Positions 22,575 to 33,419 of a stretch of DNA of 64,000 nt are shown piece by piece. This DNA comes from Chloranthus sessilifolius (lineage: Eukaryota; Streptophyta; Magnoliopsida; Chloranthales; Chloranthaceae): the NCBI GenBank assembly GCA_021018995.1, contig CM037585.1, positions 63,242,646 to 63,306,645 on the forward strand, read 5' to 3'. The position numbers and the translations under genes are program-made. The notes under the pieces were generated by a model. It saw only the letters and a program-made list of their open reading frames with translations, searched no databases and was not told where the DNA came from. The first letter of the stretch is position 1; each line of letters opens with the position of its first letter.

Positions 22575-24124
22575 ATTCTCAGTAGTAGGTCTTGCTTCAC
22601 TCTATTCTACTAGGGGGTAGGTGATCATGGGTGGGGGATTAATGTTGGGCAATGCCCCGACATAACCCTCACTATTCCTAATCTCATTCTCTTCATACTG
22701 TTGGTCTACATATGGTGCAGTGAGGGCAGGATTCTCTTGTTGGTGCTGCATGGACTGAATGGGGGTCGGATGAGACCATTGAATATGAGGAAAATTTTGT
22801 GGAGTGACGAGATGAGTGGAAGTTAGATTTTGGGGTGGGGCCTGATGGGGCCATTGGGTATGGGGAAAAGCTTGAAGATGGTTTTAGGGTGTAGGGACAT
22901 GAGTAAATTGGGGTTGATGCAGGGCATGGGTTTGAGCTGGGTATGAGGTTTGTGGGCGAGTGAAACTTTGGAGGAATTGTGAAGGGTATGGGTATGGAGA
23001 CACAGGGTTTGGATCTTGTTGGGCTTGGGTGTAGGGTAAAGAGCTTTGATGGGTTTGGGCCATGAGGCCTTGGGAAGGTTGGACCATAAAGCTTTGGGAG
23101 GCTTAGGCCATGAGGCTTTGGGCATGCTGGGTCTGGCCCATTGGGCCTTGGTGGGTTTGGCCTAGTGGGCCTTGATGGGTATGGTCCATTGGGCCTTGAT
23201 GGGTCTGGCCCAGCAGTGGACCTTGATGGATCCGACTAATGGGGCCTTGATGGGTCTGGTCTATGGGGCCTTGGGATATATGAGTCATGGGCTCCTGATG
23301 GGTCTAGGTGATGGGGGTTTGGGCCATTGGGCCTTGGAGGGTTTGGCTTAGTGGGCCTTGGGATATATCGGTCATGGGACCCTGATGGGTCTGGGTATGG
23401 GGGTTTGGGCCATTGGGCCTTGAAGGTTTTGGGTAATGGGGGTTTGTATGGTATGGATGATGGGGGGTTGATGGGGATCATGGGGGAATGAGGCATGGAG
23501 GCTTGATAGTGTATGGGAGGGGTTCATGGATGTGGGGTGTGGGTGAGAAGAGATGTCTTGAGAGGTTTTCCATCTAGTGTAGGCTTAGTCCATCTCCTCC
23601 ATCATAGCCATCAGAGAGGGATTGGATGGAGGGGGCGTATTTAAGGTTATTTGGGTATGGATGGGATGGAAGTGGTGGGGAAATTAGACATGGCCCCAGT
23701 AAAATTTGGCATGACCTGGGTAAATGAGGGGATATGGGGTGGGTTGGAGAAATGAGGTGGGGCACTGGTGAATGTGGGTTGATCAGGTATATATTGGGAT
23801 GATGAGGAATGGGGTAGGGATGTGGGAGATGTGTGAGAGATACTGGTCATGGCCCTGGTAAAAATGGGCATGACCTAGGTAGATGGAGGGAAGTATGGGG
23901 GATTTGAAAAATTGGATGTGGCATGGGTGGATGCGGGTGGATTGGGTATGCGTCGGGCGGATGAGAAATAGGGTATATTGGTGAAGGTGGATGATTGGGC
24001 CAGGTTTTGAATGGGGGTGGACGAAAGGTGAGATGGATTGGAAATGGCCATGGACGGGGGAATGGGCATGGCTTGGGAAAATGATGTGGAATGGGGGGTT
24101 GGATTTTGGGCATTCTGGGAGGTG
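22575..24124 (-). pseudogene. Pro/Gln/His-rich repetitive reading frame 5' of Tat-1 gag
   Basis: Several overlapping minus-strand frames (23125-22823, 23288-23103, 23496-23236, 23871-23647, 24159-23875) are all Pro-, His-, Gln- and Ser-rich because the DNA is G/T-rich tandem repeat. It contains an 8-residue, 24-base repeat at 23103-23288 and longer units of about 155-200 bases at 23690-24100 (each with 'CATGGCCCTGGTAAAA' or a variant). It probably represents an N-terminal extension or upstream ORF of gag. It continues beyond solo LTR 1 at 25990-26204 in the same phase across the TSD. Confidence 0.45.
23103..23288 (-). repeat. 24 bp minisatellite encoding an octapeptide
   Basis: Units of the type GGGCCTTGATGGGTCTGGCC plus four variable bases repeat about six to seven times. 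On the minus strand they give QGPxxQTH/QGPMDHTH-like octapeptides. Because the unit length is a multiple of three, copy-number changes keep the frame. Confidence 0.7.
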
Positions 24125-24129
24125 GTAGA
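24125..24129. repeat. TSD GTAGA, left copy (solo LTR 1)
   Basis: Identical to 25990-25994; directly precedes the LTR start TGTTGAGAACTG. Confidence 0.85.
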
Positions 24130-24424
24130 TGTTGAGAACTGAAAAATACCATTTTTCACCCCTTCACCTGAGTCTTGATAGACCTTTGAGAGAACTAAAT
24201 AAGTGTTTTAAGTGCTTGTATTGCAGCTAACAATAAAGACAGGCTTAACCATAAAAGCAGCGTAAAAGTGCCAAAAAGATGACAATCCATGTCAATCCAA
24301 AGGAAGAAAGAGAAGAAACAACCTCACTAGCTGTTGAAAGGTCTGAATTGAAGAGGCAAAGACCTGGTCTCAACCCAGAGAAGAAGTATGGAGCAATTCG
24401 AACAGAAAAATGCATTACAGAGTA

Positions 24425-24650
24425 CCTTTCGCAAAGAACCTGAACTATTCGCAAAGGACCTGAACTCTGCGAAAGGAACTAAAACTCTAGGCTTAGCTTT
24501 CAAAGAGCATCTGAACTCTTCGAAGAGATGATCGACCTTTTTGAAAAGAAGAAAACTCAATTCGAACAGAACCAGAACATTGCAAAAAGAGCTTCAGGAG
24601 TTACAACACCTTGCGAAAAGCCCCCTAAACTATGCGAAAAGGTATTCTGG
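24425..24650 (+). repeat. U3 CG-core motif array (solo LTR 1)
   Basis: Repeated words TTTCGCAAAGAACCTGAAC, ATTCGCAAAGGACCTGAAC, TCTGCGAAAGG, CTTCGAAGAG, CTTGCGAAAAG and CTATGCGAAAAGG upstream of the TATA box. These are the same words as in the At-2 LTRs and upstream of the At-2 extra ORF. Confidence 0.7.
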
Positions 24651-24984
24651 AGATTCCAGCTTTACAAAGGGCAATTCGATGTCATTTCACGTGTCCCAAT
24701 GCATTTAAAACCTAGGGACATTCGGAGGATTCTAAACATGAAGCGAAGGCATATTCCACCCACGTGAGCACCCAAAATGAAATAACTTGGCGGGAACTTC
24801 TAGAAACTCTATGATTTTCAAAATGCATATGAAATTGATGCCTTTTTCACACGATTGGTGAACGGATCGAGGAATTCGATTGGCGAGCAGATCTGGATCC
24901 TCGTGCTTTCGACTACCATTGGTCAATCTGGATCCGAGCACTTCTGATTGGTTGATACACATCTGAGCTGGACTTAGGGAAAAC

Positions 24985-24992
24985 TATAAATA
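24985..24992 (+). promoter_or_regulatory. TATA box of solo LTR 1
   Basis: TATAAATA about 855 bases into the LTR. The At-2 LTRs have the same box on the minus strand (27524-27531 and 39970-39977). Confidence 0.75.
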
Positions 24993-25429
24993 GACGAATC
25001 ATTTGCCCAATTTGTGCATCCAGATTTTGAGTTTCATTCCTAATCCCCCATTTCCAAATCAGATAGTTTGTCTGAAATCCCTGTAATAGCCTCACCTTGT
25101 ACTTGCAATTGAGAGCTGTGAGATACTTCTGTAGTTCAAAGGAGAGTTGTATTCAAGACTACAAATCTGAGAGCTGTTTAAGCTGTGCTCTGTAATTGTA
25201 ATGGTGAATTTGAAAAGGTTGCTGTAAACCGTGCATTCTCCATTGGACTCATGTTAAGGGTTCCCTCTGATCTCCTTATTGCATTAGACTCCTTTAGATT
25301 CATTGTTTTTCATGCAATTTCCCTTGATTCATTAATCCTGTGAGAGTTAGTGTTTGTAACCTAGTCTCTCACGGCATTTGTAGTGATGTTTCTTGTTCTA
25401 AATTAATGATTTGGATTAAGGACTATTGG

Positions 25430-25461
25430 ATGGTTTGTGGCCATTAAAGTGGACAGACCAT
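25430..25461 (+). promoter_or_regulatory. Conserved U5 hairpin (solo LTR 1)
   Basis: Arms ATGGTTTGT and ACAGACCAT (one G-T wobble) enclose GGCCATTAAAGTGG, which itself has CCA/TGG complementarity. It lies about 445 bases downstream of the TATA box, so it should be in the RNA leader. The equivalent stem occurs in every sufficiently complete Athila LTR here. Confidence 0.65.
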
Positions 25462-25989
25462 AGCCATAAGCGTAAGCCTAATCCTTGAATTAGATATATT
25501 TCTCTTACACCGGCACTTGTAGCCAGATGAAGATTGGATCACCTCTCTGTTGAGCTACAGTCATTCTCATCAGATTTCAAGGACCAAATCAAAGTTAGAT
25601 ATTACTTCTCCATTTTTTATAAGTTTACCTCAAACGTTCCCCCAACTCGGATCTGGATCATTTAGTTTAACTTTTACTTTTAACTTTTTAGTTAATGTGA
25701 CAAATTCAGCCTCCCCATCTTATGTGCTTTCTAGATAGGGTAAGAGGCCAGATCTGGTAGCTCAGATCTAGAGGTTTATCTTGCATTTTAGACAAATTCT
25801 CTGTGGACGATCTTTCACTCACTTACATTTAAAACTTGCTACAATTGGCCCTGATCTTGCAGGCTAATTCACTTCTACCTGTGCTGATATTTCTTTACTC
25901 TTTTTAATATTCTAGATTCAGTATAATTTAGCAGTTGCAAACCTGTTTTCAAAACAGGCATAAATCAAGCACACTTAGAAGCAACAACA

Positions 25990-25994
25990 GTAGA
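25990..25994. repeat. TSD GTAGA, right copy (solo LTR 1)
   Basis: Identical to 24125-24129; directly follows ...CAACAACA. Confidence 0.85.
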
Positions 25995-26525
25995 TGGGAA
26001 AATGGAGGCACCAAATGGGCCGGTAACGGTGAAGGGAGATTGGGTGAGGCGAAAGGACGTGAACATTTCCTCCTCATGGGAGTGAGTTGGAGAATGTGGC
26101 AGGGATGAGTCGGGATCGGCGTTTGCCGAATCCACTGCCCACGACATGGCTCGGTATTGGGTAGGGTACGGGTGTCTCGGGTGGGGCCCGTAAAGTTTCC
26201 TCATTCTTTTCCTACGGGATGTCGGAGGACAAGACGATGTCGTTGTGCCAGCACCACAAATCTCTATTTTTGGGTTTTTGACTTATTTAATTTTTTGAAA
26301 ATTTTATAAAATGGAAATGATTTAAGGATTTCAAGGCCTTTCAATTCCCATCTCGGGTGGCTTTCGTACCCTATATAGGTCTCGTGGCAAAGACTCCGAA
26401 GTGCTTCAAAGAATCAAAGGGAAACCCTTTGATCTATTGAAGTCACGAAAATCGATGCAAATAACTCGATCCCCTAGAACGGATAAAAAAGAAGTCACCT
26501 TCCTTTGACCGATGGGGGCATATTG
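25995..26525 (-). other. Tat-1 leader and gag-side frame between the two insertions
   Basis: The minus-strand frame 26204-25990 (starting MRKLYGPHPRHPYPTQYRAM) is in the same phase, across the TSD, as the frame continuing at 24129. So it was one reading frame before the solo LTR insertion. Bases 26205-26525 are noncoding leader ending at the At-2 insertion point. Confidence 0.5.
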
Positions 26526-26530
26526 GGTGT
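26526..26530. repeat. TSD GGTGT, left copy (At-2)
   Basis: Identical to 40836-40840; directly outside the LTR end. Confidence 0.85.
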
Positions 26531-28370
26531 TGTTGTTACTTCTTATTTTGCTTGATTTATGTGTGTTTTGAAAACAAATTTATAGCTGCTAAATTACAGT
26601 GGCTCTGGACTATATAAAAAAAATAAAGAAATATCAGCACAGTTAGAAGAGAATTAGCCTGCAAGATCAGGGCCAATTGTAGCAAGTTTTAAAAGTAAGT
26701 GAGTGAAAGATCGTCCACAGAGAATTTGTCTAAAATGTAAGATAAACCTTCAGATCTGAGCTACCAGATCTGACCTCTGATCCTATCTAGAAAGCACATA
26801 AGATGGGAGGTTGAATTTGTCACGTTAACTAAATGATAAAAGTAAAAATTAAACTAAATGATCCAGATCCGAGTTGGGGAGATTTGATGTAAATTAATAA
26901 GAATGGAGAAATAATATCTACTTCGATTTAGTACTTGATTATAAAATGAGAATAAATGTAGAACAAATGAGATATTATCCAATCTTCATCTGGCTACCAG
27001 CACAGATGCAAGAGAAAGTAATCTAACTCAAGGATTAGGTTTACACTTATGGCTATGGTCTGCCCACTTTAATGGCCACAAACCATCCAATAGTCTTTAA
27101 TCCAAATCCTCAATTCAGAACAAGAAACATCACGACAAATACTGTAAGAGACTAGGTTACAAACACTAATTCTCACAGGATTAATGAATCAAGGGAAATT
27201 GCATGCAAAACAATGAATCTAAAGGAGTCTAATGTACTGAGGAGATCAGAGGGAACCCTTGACATGAGTCCAATGGAGAATGCATAGTTTACAGCAACCT
27301 TTTAAAATTCATCCTTACAATTCTGAGGAGCACGGCTTACGACTCTCGGATTTGCAGTCTTGGATGCAAACTCTCCTTTGAGTTATAGCAGTATCTCACA
27401 GCTCTCAAATGCAAGTACAAAGTAGGCTATTACAAGGATTGCAGAGAAGCTATCTGGCTGGGAAATGGGGGATTAGAAATGAAACTCAAAATCTGGATTC
27501 CCCAATTGGGCAAATGCTTCATCTATTTATAGCTTTCCCCAGGTCCAGCTCAGATGTGTATCAACCAATCAGAGGTTCTCAAATCTGTATTGACCAAAGG
27601 TAGTCGAGCATGGGGATCCAGATCTATTCTGGCCAATCAGAATTCCTCGATCTAGTTCAGCCAATCAGGTGAAAAAGGCATCAATTCTGTTATGCATTTT
27701 GAAAGTTTGTTAGAGTTTCTAGAAGTTCCCGCCAAGTTATTCCCTCTCTAGGTGCTCACGTGAGGTGGAATATTCCTTCGCTTCATGCTTTGAACCCTCT
27801 GGAATGTCCCTAGGTTTTAAAATGCATTGGGATGCATGCAATAGATTACTGAATTACCCTTGTTAAAGCTGCGAATCTCCAGAATGCCTCTTCGCACAGC
27901 TTAGGGGCCTTTTCGCAAAGTGTTGTGACTCCTGAAGCTCTTTTCGCAGTGTTCGGTTACATTGAATTGTGTTTTCTTCTTTTCGCAAAGTTCAATCCTC
28001 TCTTGAGCAGTTCGGATGCTCTTGAATGCTATGCGGAGTTTTATTCCTTTTGAGCTTCGAGTTCTTTCTTGAAAAGTCATGTGTTCTTTCTTGAAAAGGA
28101 CTCAGTAGTGCATTTTCTATTGAATTGTTCCATACTTCTCTTCCGGTCTTTGCTTCTTCTATTGGACCTTTCAACTGATGAGGTTGTTTCTTCCTTTCTT
28201 CCTTTGGATTGACATGGATTGTCATCTTATTGGCACTTTTAAGCTTTTATGGTTAAGCATGTCTTTATTGTTAGGCCAACATAAGCACTTAAAACACTTA
28301 TTTAGTTCTCTCAAAGGTCTATCAAGACTCAAGTTCAGGGGTGAAAAATGGTATTTTTCACTTGTCAACA
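26531..28370 (-). mobile_element. At-2 3' LTR
   Basis: 1840 bp. On the plus strand it runs TGTTGTTACTTC...CTTGTCAACA. It contains the U5 hairpin (27055-27086), a TATA box (27524-27531, minus), the motif array (27890-28115) and the terminal hairpin GTGAAAAAT-GGT-ATTTTTCAC (28341-28361). Compared with the 5' LTR, substitutions and 1-4 base deletions cluster in the last 500 bases. Confidence 0.9.
27890..28115 (-). repeat. U3 CG-core motif array (At-2 3' LTR), eroded
   Basis: It contains CTTCGCACAGC, TTTTCGCAAAG twice and TTTTCGCAGTG. Several positions that read TTCGAA or TTGCGAAAAG in the 5' LTR have become TTGA or TTCTTGAAAAG. The array has lost about half its CG cores relative to 40330-40575. 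Confidence 0.6.
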
Positions 28371-28383
28371 CACCCCCAGACCT
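28371..28383 (-). other. 3' polypurine tract of At-2
   Basis: The minus-strand AGGTCTGGGGGTG directly precedes the LTR start TGTTGACAAG. Confidence 0.85.
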
Positions 28384-28456
28384 AAGCTTTGCTAGTCCCT
28401 GAGCAAAGACAAAATAAAAAAAAACAAAGTAAAGAGCCACTTTTGTAGGGAGCACA

Positions 28457-28525
28457 GTTGCATTTAGCATATGCAACAAGCCTTTTAAACCCCTAGGTGA
28501 TCCCTAGTGGAGGAGTGAAGTCTCC
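28457..28525 (-). promoter_or_regulatory. Conserved three-hairpin RNA element before the PPT (At-2)
   Basis: On the plus strand: GTTGCAT-TTAGCAT-ATGCAAC (28457-28477), CTAGG-TGATC-CCTAG (28493-28507), GGAG-TGAAGT-CTCC (28512-28525). The first stem differs from At-4 (GGTACAT/ATGTACC) at two positions, with matching changes in the other arm. Confidence 0.7.
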
Positions 28526-29975
28526 CGAGGGTTTTCAGTGAAGGTACCCACAAACTTCTTCAATAAGTTAGTTAAGATCACTGCAGTTCTGTTACAGCCA
28601 CTTTCCTCAATTGATTATTCACACCTGCATCAGTTATTTTGTAAGAAGGTTTTTTCAAGAAAGATATTAGTTTAAAACTAAAATTCTCCAGTAATTCTTG
28701 TTACTACTCAGTCGATTTATGTCAGAGGCCATTTACAAGGAAAATTAACGAACAGCTAGCCTTTGATTTAGGAATCCAGCTTTGATGTTGCCCTAATTAG
28801 TTGATTTTAAACCCAATTCTCACCAGGATTTTCACTCAATAAGCAAATGAGAGGGTTGTACTATTTCACACAGCTCAAGAGCGATTCTGATCCTCAAATA
28901 GGAATATGGCGAGGAGCATAGGCATTACTTTTAGTTATAAATTCACTGCTCCTTTCACCATAGATTACACAAATTCTTATCTCCATGTGATAGCTCAATC
29001 CATCATTGATCGATGGGACTTTTACTTGGGTTTTATTGTAGCTTATGGGTGAAATTTCTCAAAAGGGTTGGAATGGTGTTCATATTTGAGAAGTCAGTCA
29101 AGGTCAGGAGGTTATATACAAACCCACTCTTCTTCAGCATAGTTTCATCTTCTTCTTTTGAATTTCCAGAGACAAAGTGGGCATCTTTTTCTCTTTCTTT
29201 TTCAAACTTCCAATGAAAATGCCTTCTTTCTTTTGTTTTGCTCAAATATTTTTCTTTTCTTTTTCGAATTAGCACTGACTGCATGCCACATTCCCTCTGC
29301 TGTTTCATCATTGCCTTCAACTTTTACCCTTCTTTTGCTATTAAATTGTTACTCAATTCTCCTTCCTCAGCTTCCTTCCCTTTATCTTCTGCCTTCTCGA
29401 GGTAGGGTTAGGCTAAATGAGGTTGATGAGGTTTATTGGGGGAGATTTCAAAGGAATCATAGATCTATTTAGCGCAAATGGTGTGTATCAAGGGCAGTTT
29501 CAAAAGGTGGGGCTTTGTAAGGTTCAAACTGTCCAAAAGGAGACCTTACATCATGTCTTAATATCATGAGTGCTATCAAATTATTTCGATTTGGATATGT
29601 GTAACTTCTAGTGTAAGTAAGCAGATTCACATAGTCCCAAAAGCATAAAAGATTGCCAAAGCATACCTCCAAAGAATACATTTCAGGCCCAAACCTCACT
29701 GGGTGTGGTTTTATATCAACTTCTTGAGGTATATCTTCACTGTTTTCCTTCATTTTAGGTTTACTAAAACATCAATTTTCTTTTGGAAATTTCCTGACAT
29801 TTACTTCATGAAAGTCTTTTAGAATTACACAGGAAAGTAATTTTAAAGAGTTTTTTTTTTTTTTTTTAACTTCTTAATATATTTCAAAACAACAGGTGTG
29901 AAAAATAAATAAAAAAATTGCTGATCCAAAAACTGTACTGATGTTAACTCCTTTATTGATTATTGCTATTTCTAT

Positions 29976-29989
29976 CACACCCCCAAACC
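29976..29989 (-). other. Internal polypurine-tract copy (At-2)
   Basis: The minus-strand GGTTTGGGGGTGTG lies about 130 bases after the end of the extra ORF and 1.6 kb before the real PPT. Confidence 0.6.
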
Positions 29990-30119
29990 AAAGGGTAGCA
30001 GGGTCCATACTGGTCCAAAATAGAGGAAAAATATATACAAGAAAGAAAAATAACAAAAGTAATGATGGCAAGAAGACAGACAGAAATGCACAGTAGTATA
30101 CACAAAATAGAATTTTCTA

Positions 30120-32658
30120 TTACAACTTTATAACACAAAAAGTACAATGAGAGCTAATAACTGGGGTCAAAATCTGTATCATAGGTTGGTTCAAGTGGCT
30201 CGAGGCTGAGTCCTTTATCGAATCAGAGCTAGAGTCAGTGTTGGAGTCCGAACTTGATTGAGCTTTCGCCGGAATGGTGTTTTGTAGCTCAGTATACTCC
30301 TCAGATTTGATCTTTTTGGTGAGGCCAAGGTATTTGCTAAGGCTAGTGGTCTTCAATTTTTCTTGGTCAAGTTGGGCTTGCAACATGGACACCTTGTGTT
30401 GCTCAATCCTCACCAGCTGAAATGTTTGACCCAGCAGGTCCCTCATTTTCTCTCTTTCAAATTTCATAAAGATCTCCAACTTCCGAATCTGGTTTTCATA
30501 AGGGGTACAGATGTAAGCTTGTAAATCAGCTAGCCCCTTTTGAACATCTTTGTGGATATAGGGATTATCTTCCATGGCTTTGATGAGGGTGGCGTATCGG
30601 GGGAGGGGAATGGAATGGTAGGGGACCAAAGGTGTCCCAGCTGTGGGAGGGAAAGTGTCTAGAAGGTTGTGGCAGGGTGCATCAGTGGCTTGCTCAGAGA
30701 AAATTGGGAGTGGTGGAGGGGATGCAACCAAGGGGACTTCAGGTTCAGTTTGGGTGGCCTGGGAATCAACAATAGGTACAGGGGTAATGGTGGTTGTTTG
30801 GGATGTGGAAGCTAAGGTTTGGAGTAGTTCATTGGTTACAGACTGGTTGTTTGTGTTGATTTGGAGTTGGGCTTGGATGGATTGGAGGTAGGTAAGAATT
30901 TGGGAAATGGATGCGGTGTGTGGAGAGGTGGGCATGGCATGGGTGGGACAAGCGATGTGGAGGGTGGAGGTGCAATGGCTGTAAAGGGAGAGGTAGGGAA
31001 GTGAGTGAAGTGATGAGGAGCAGGTATAGGGGTAGGTTCAAGTTCCATGGATTCAAAAATAGAACCCATTAAGGAAGAGTAGGCCTCTGTAGTGAAGGGT
31101 GCAGGTTCAGATGTATGGGAGACCTCAGGTGTGTGTGAATGGCGGGGAAGGTGAGGGCTTTGGAGCGAGGAGTGTAGGGAGATGGGGCAATAAAATCTGC
31201 AACTAACTCCTCTAAAACACAGGCATTGGAGGCGAGTGGTGGTGTGAGAATGGTTGGAGTGGTTGGTGTAGAGGGGGAATCCACAATTGGAATGATGGAG
31301 GGTGTGGGAGATGGGACAGCTGGGATAGGTGAAATGTCAGGGGTTGGAGTAGGGGAGTAGGGTGCAAGGCCAACGTCCTCCAGAGCAGGTGCAGCTGAAG
31401 AGCTGGTCACCAACGGAAGGGGATTTTTATCAACAATGGGTGCAGTTAAGGAGCTGGTCACCATAGGGATAGGCAAAGTTGGTTCAAGAACACAGAGTTG
31501 GCAAAACTGGATTTGGCAAAGTTGATTCTGAAAAAATTGGATCTGGCAAAATTGAAGGGGTAGGCTCAGGTGCAGGCTCTCTTTCAGTTGCAGGGATGGG
31601 TTCAGGTGCAGGCTCATCTGTAGGGATGGGTTCTGGCTCACTCCATTGCAGTTCAAAGTCGTGGAGGGCATGTGAGTTCACCGCCTCTTTCATCCTTCTT
31701 AGCATAGCCTTTTTCCCAAAATTGTGAGGGGTAATGACTTCAAATGGCTCCTCATTATCAATGTCAAATTTGGCTCTGAGGAGGGCTGTGATCAATCTGC
31801 CAAATGGTAGGCTAGCTAGCTTCCGCTCCTTTTTCAACTTGGCACTAATGTCAGCCATGGCTTCGAAAATTAGCATAGGGGCATTGAAAAACTACCCCTT
31901 GGAGAAATGAAAGAGGGCCTCTAAAATTGGTGTTCTCCTCTCTTGGGTTGTGCCCTTGATGACATAAAGCTTCCCCTTAAAATGGAATCCATTAATAGAA
32001 ATTGGGGGGCAAGGTCTCTTCTCATGATGGACTGCCCAGTGCCCACAATACCCTTGGTTAAATGTGCAGCCATCTCTCTAAAGGAGGCTATTTCTGGAGC
32101 AGCCAAAGGATCAGAGGGATCAAATTGGAATGGTATCCCTAAAGAATTCCCTATGTCTTCAAATGTCACAGTAAGATCGCAATCATCAATGAAAATGACT
32201 AGGGTAGGGACATCAACATCTCTTTCAGTGACCTTGATTAGGTTTTGGTACCATAACTTCACCATTCTTGGGTAAATTTTCTCTGGCAAGGGGGTAAGGA
32301 TATTGCTTAGTGAAGCCTCTCTAATGTATCTTAAGGATGGTAAGCAATCTGGTTTGGTGACGAAATAAGTTTCGTCCACCATCAGCTCAGGTATTAGTTT
32401 CTAAGCTTCAATGAAGGGGTTAGGGAAGACCAAATGAATGGGCAGAGGAGGAAGCTCAGGCTCAGGGCTAGTAGCAGCAGGGATGGGTTCCTCATGTCTA
32501 ATTTTCTTTCCTTTCTCCACCCTATCTGCTTTATCCATAGATAGTTTCTGTTTAGCTAAAGTTTTGCCTTTTCCTTTTGCTTTTGGGGTCGATTTGCTCA
32601 CTTTCTTAGCAGAGGATTTGGGGAACATAGCAGCCAATGATTTCTCTGCTTTTCCCAT
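30120..32658 (-). pseudogene. Extra (env-position) ORF of At-2
   Basis: The start is at ATG 32658 (MGKAEKSLAAMFPKSS...). It is very Lys-rich to about residue 60. After one in-frame stop (32401-32403) the same frame continues at 32382 through the globular domain (LVIFIDDCDLTVTFEDIGNS; GTGQSIMRRDLAPQFLLMDS). It frameshifts near 31925, then continues 31876-31484 (SLPFGRLITALLRAKFDIDN). A P/S/T-rich linker covers 31670-30830. A predicted coiled coil (30620-30300) and acidic Ser/Asp-rich end follow. The architecture matches At-1. No signal peptide or transmembrane helix is seen, so an envelope role is not supported. The domain resembles the putative plant transposon protein family; its biochemical role is unknown. 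Confidence 0.7.
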
Positions 32659-32958
32659 TCTAGATTGATGTATAAAAATGCCCAAAATAGATGCTGACAC
32701 AGAATCAAATTACTAAATGCTAACCAGAGAGAATGGGTAGAGAAATACCGAGATCTAGGGTTTATGTTTGAACGAGTTGTTTGCTTGCAGAAATCCCCCA
32801 GATTAAAAGCTGAAATCCTTCTCTGCAAACACAAATGATCGAACACAGAGACAAAAGTGTAGTAAGCTTCTTAAATCGTGCAAGGAAAGAACGAAGTAGG
32901 GTTTCAGTGGAAAGAGTCGCTCTGCAGAGAGAGTTTGAAATGAAAGCCCTCGAAGAAA

Positions 32959-32972
32959 GGGTTTAAATATAC
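32959..32972 (-). promoter_or_regulatory. Possible core promoter of the At-2 extra ORF
   Basis: The minus-strand GTATATTTAAACCC is 300 bases before the ATG and just downstream of the motif array. It is shared in form with 682-689, 53389-53404 and 61346-61358. Confidence 0.5.
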
Positions 32973-32984
32973 TCAAAGTTAATA

Positions 32985-33345
32985 TCGCAAAGTGCCTTTA
33001 AGTTTTCGAAAAGTTCCAAAAGAGACCTTTTTACAATTGTGAATGGCATCAGTACCATTCGACAAGTTAACAGCTTTAGAAACATTATTTCGCAAAGGAA
33101 TTAGCTTCAGAACTATCTTTTTGAAAAGAAAATGCTTCAGCACCAACTATTCGAAAAGCAAATCCTTGCTTTCGAGCAGTTCCTCACAGATCCAGAGTCT
33201 ATTCGAAAAGTAAATTGGACTTTGCGAAAAGAGAATTATTACTTTGTGACTTAACTTTGAGCATGTTTAAACTATGCGAAAAGAGAATTATTACTTTGTG
33301 ACTTAACTTTGAGCATGTTTAAACTATGTGAAAAGAGATAAAAGC
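32985..33345 (-). repeat. CG-core motif array upstream of the At-2 extra ORF
   Basis: Plus-strand words ATCGCAAAG, TTTTCGAAAAG, ATTTCGCAAAGG, CTATTCGAAAAG (twice), CTTTGCGAAAAGAG and CTATGCGAAAAGAG. Part of it is a 52 bp tandem duplication, with a motif starting at 33224, 33276 and 33328. The words are those of the At-2 and solo-1 LTR U3 arrays. Confidence 0.65.
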
Positions 33346-33419
33346 AGAAACAGAGAAAATAAGCAAAAACTATGATATACAAACATAATGTACAATTTTC
33401 TACCATCAGATTTTTAGAG

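Larger units (their letters stand above)
24130..25989 (+). mobile_element. Solo LTR 1 (Athila-type, plus strand)
   Basis: A 1860 bp LTR, TGTTGAGAACTG...AAGCAACAACA, flanked by perfect GTAGA TSDs and with no internal region. It is therefore the product of recombination between the two LTRs of an integrated element. It is the same family as the At-2 LTRs (inverted relative to them). It carries the terminal hairpin (24140-24158), the U3 motif array, a TATA box and the U5 hairpin (25430-25461). It interrupts the Tat-1 gag-side reading frame. Confidence 0.9.
28384..30119 (-). other. 3' noncoding region of At-2
   Basis: Between the extra ORF and the PPT. Short open frames here (for example 29158-29472, +) have no family resemblance. 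The region aligns in blocks with 3868-5759 of At-1 and 56620-58241 of At-4. A long T run lies at 29852-29868. Confidence 0.6.
32659..33419 (-). other. At-2 integrase-to-extra-ORF spacer
   Basis: Noncoding. From the integrase stop it holds, in transcription order, the motif array, a TATA-like core and about 300 bases of CT-rich leader ending at ATG 32658. This is the layout of a promoter plus 5' UTR. Confidence 0.55.

Noticed and set aside
24130..25989. Treating the 24 kb LTR as the 5' LTR of At-2
   Set aside because: It is in the opposite orientation, has its own perfect TSD (GTAGA) and is separated from At-2 by Tat-1 sequence.
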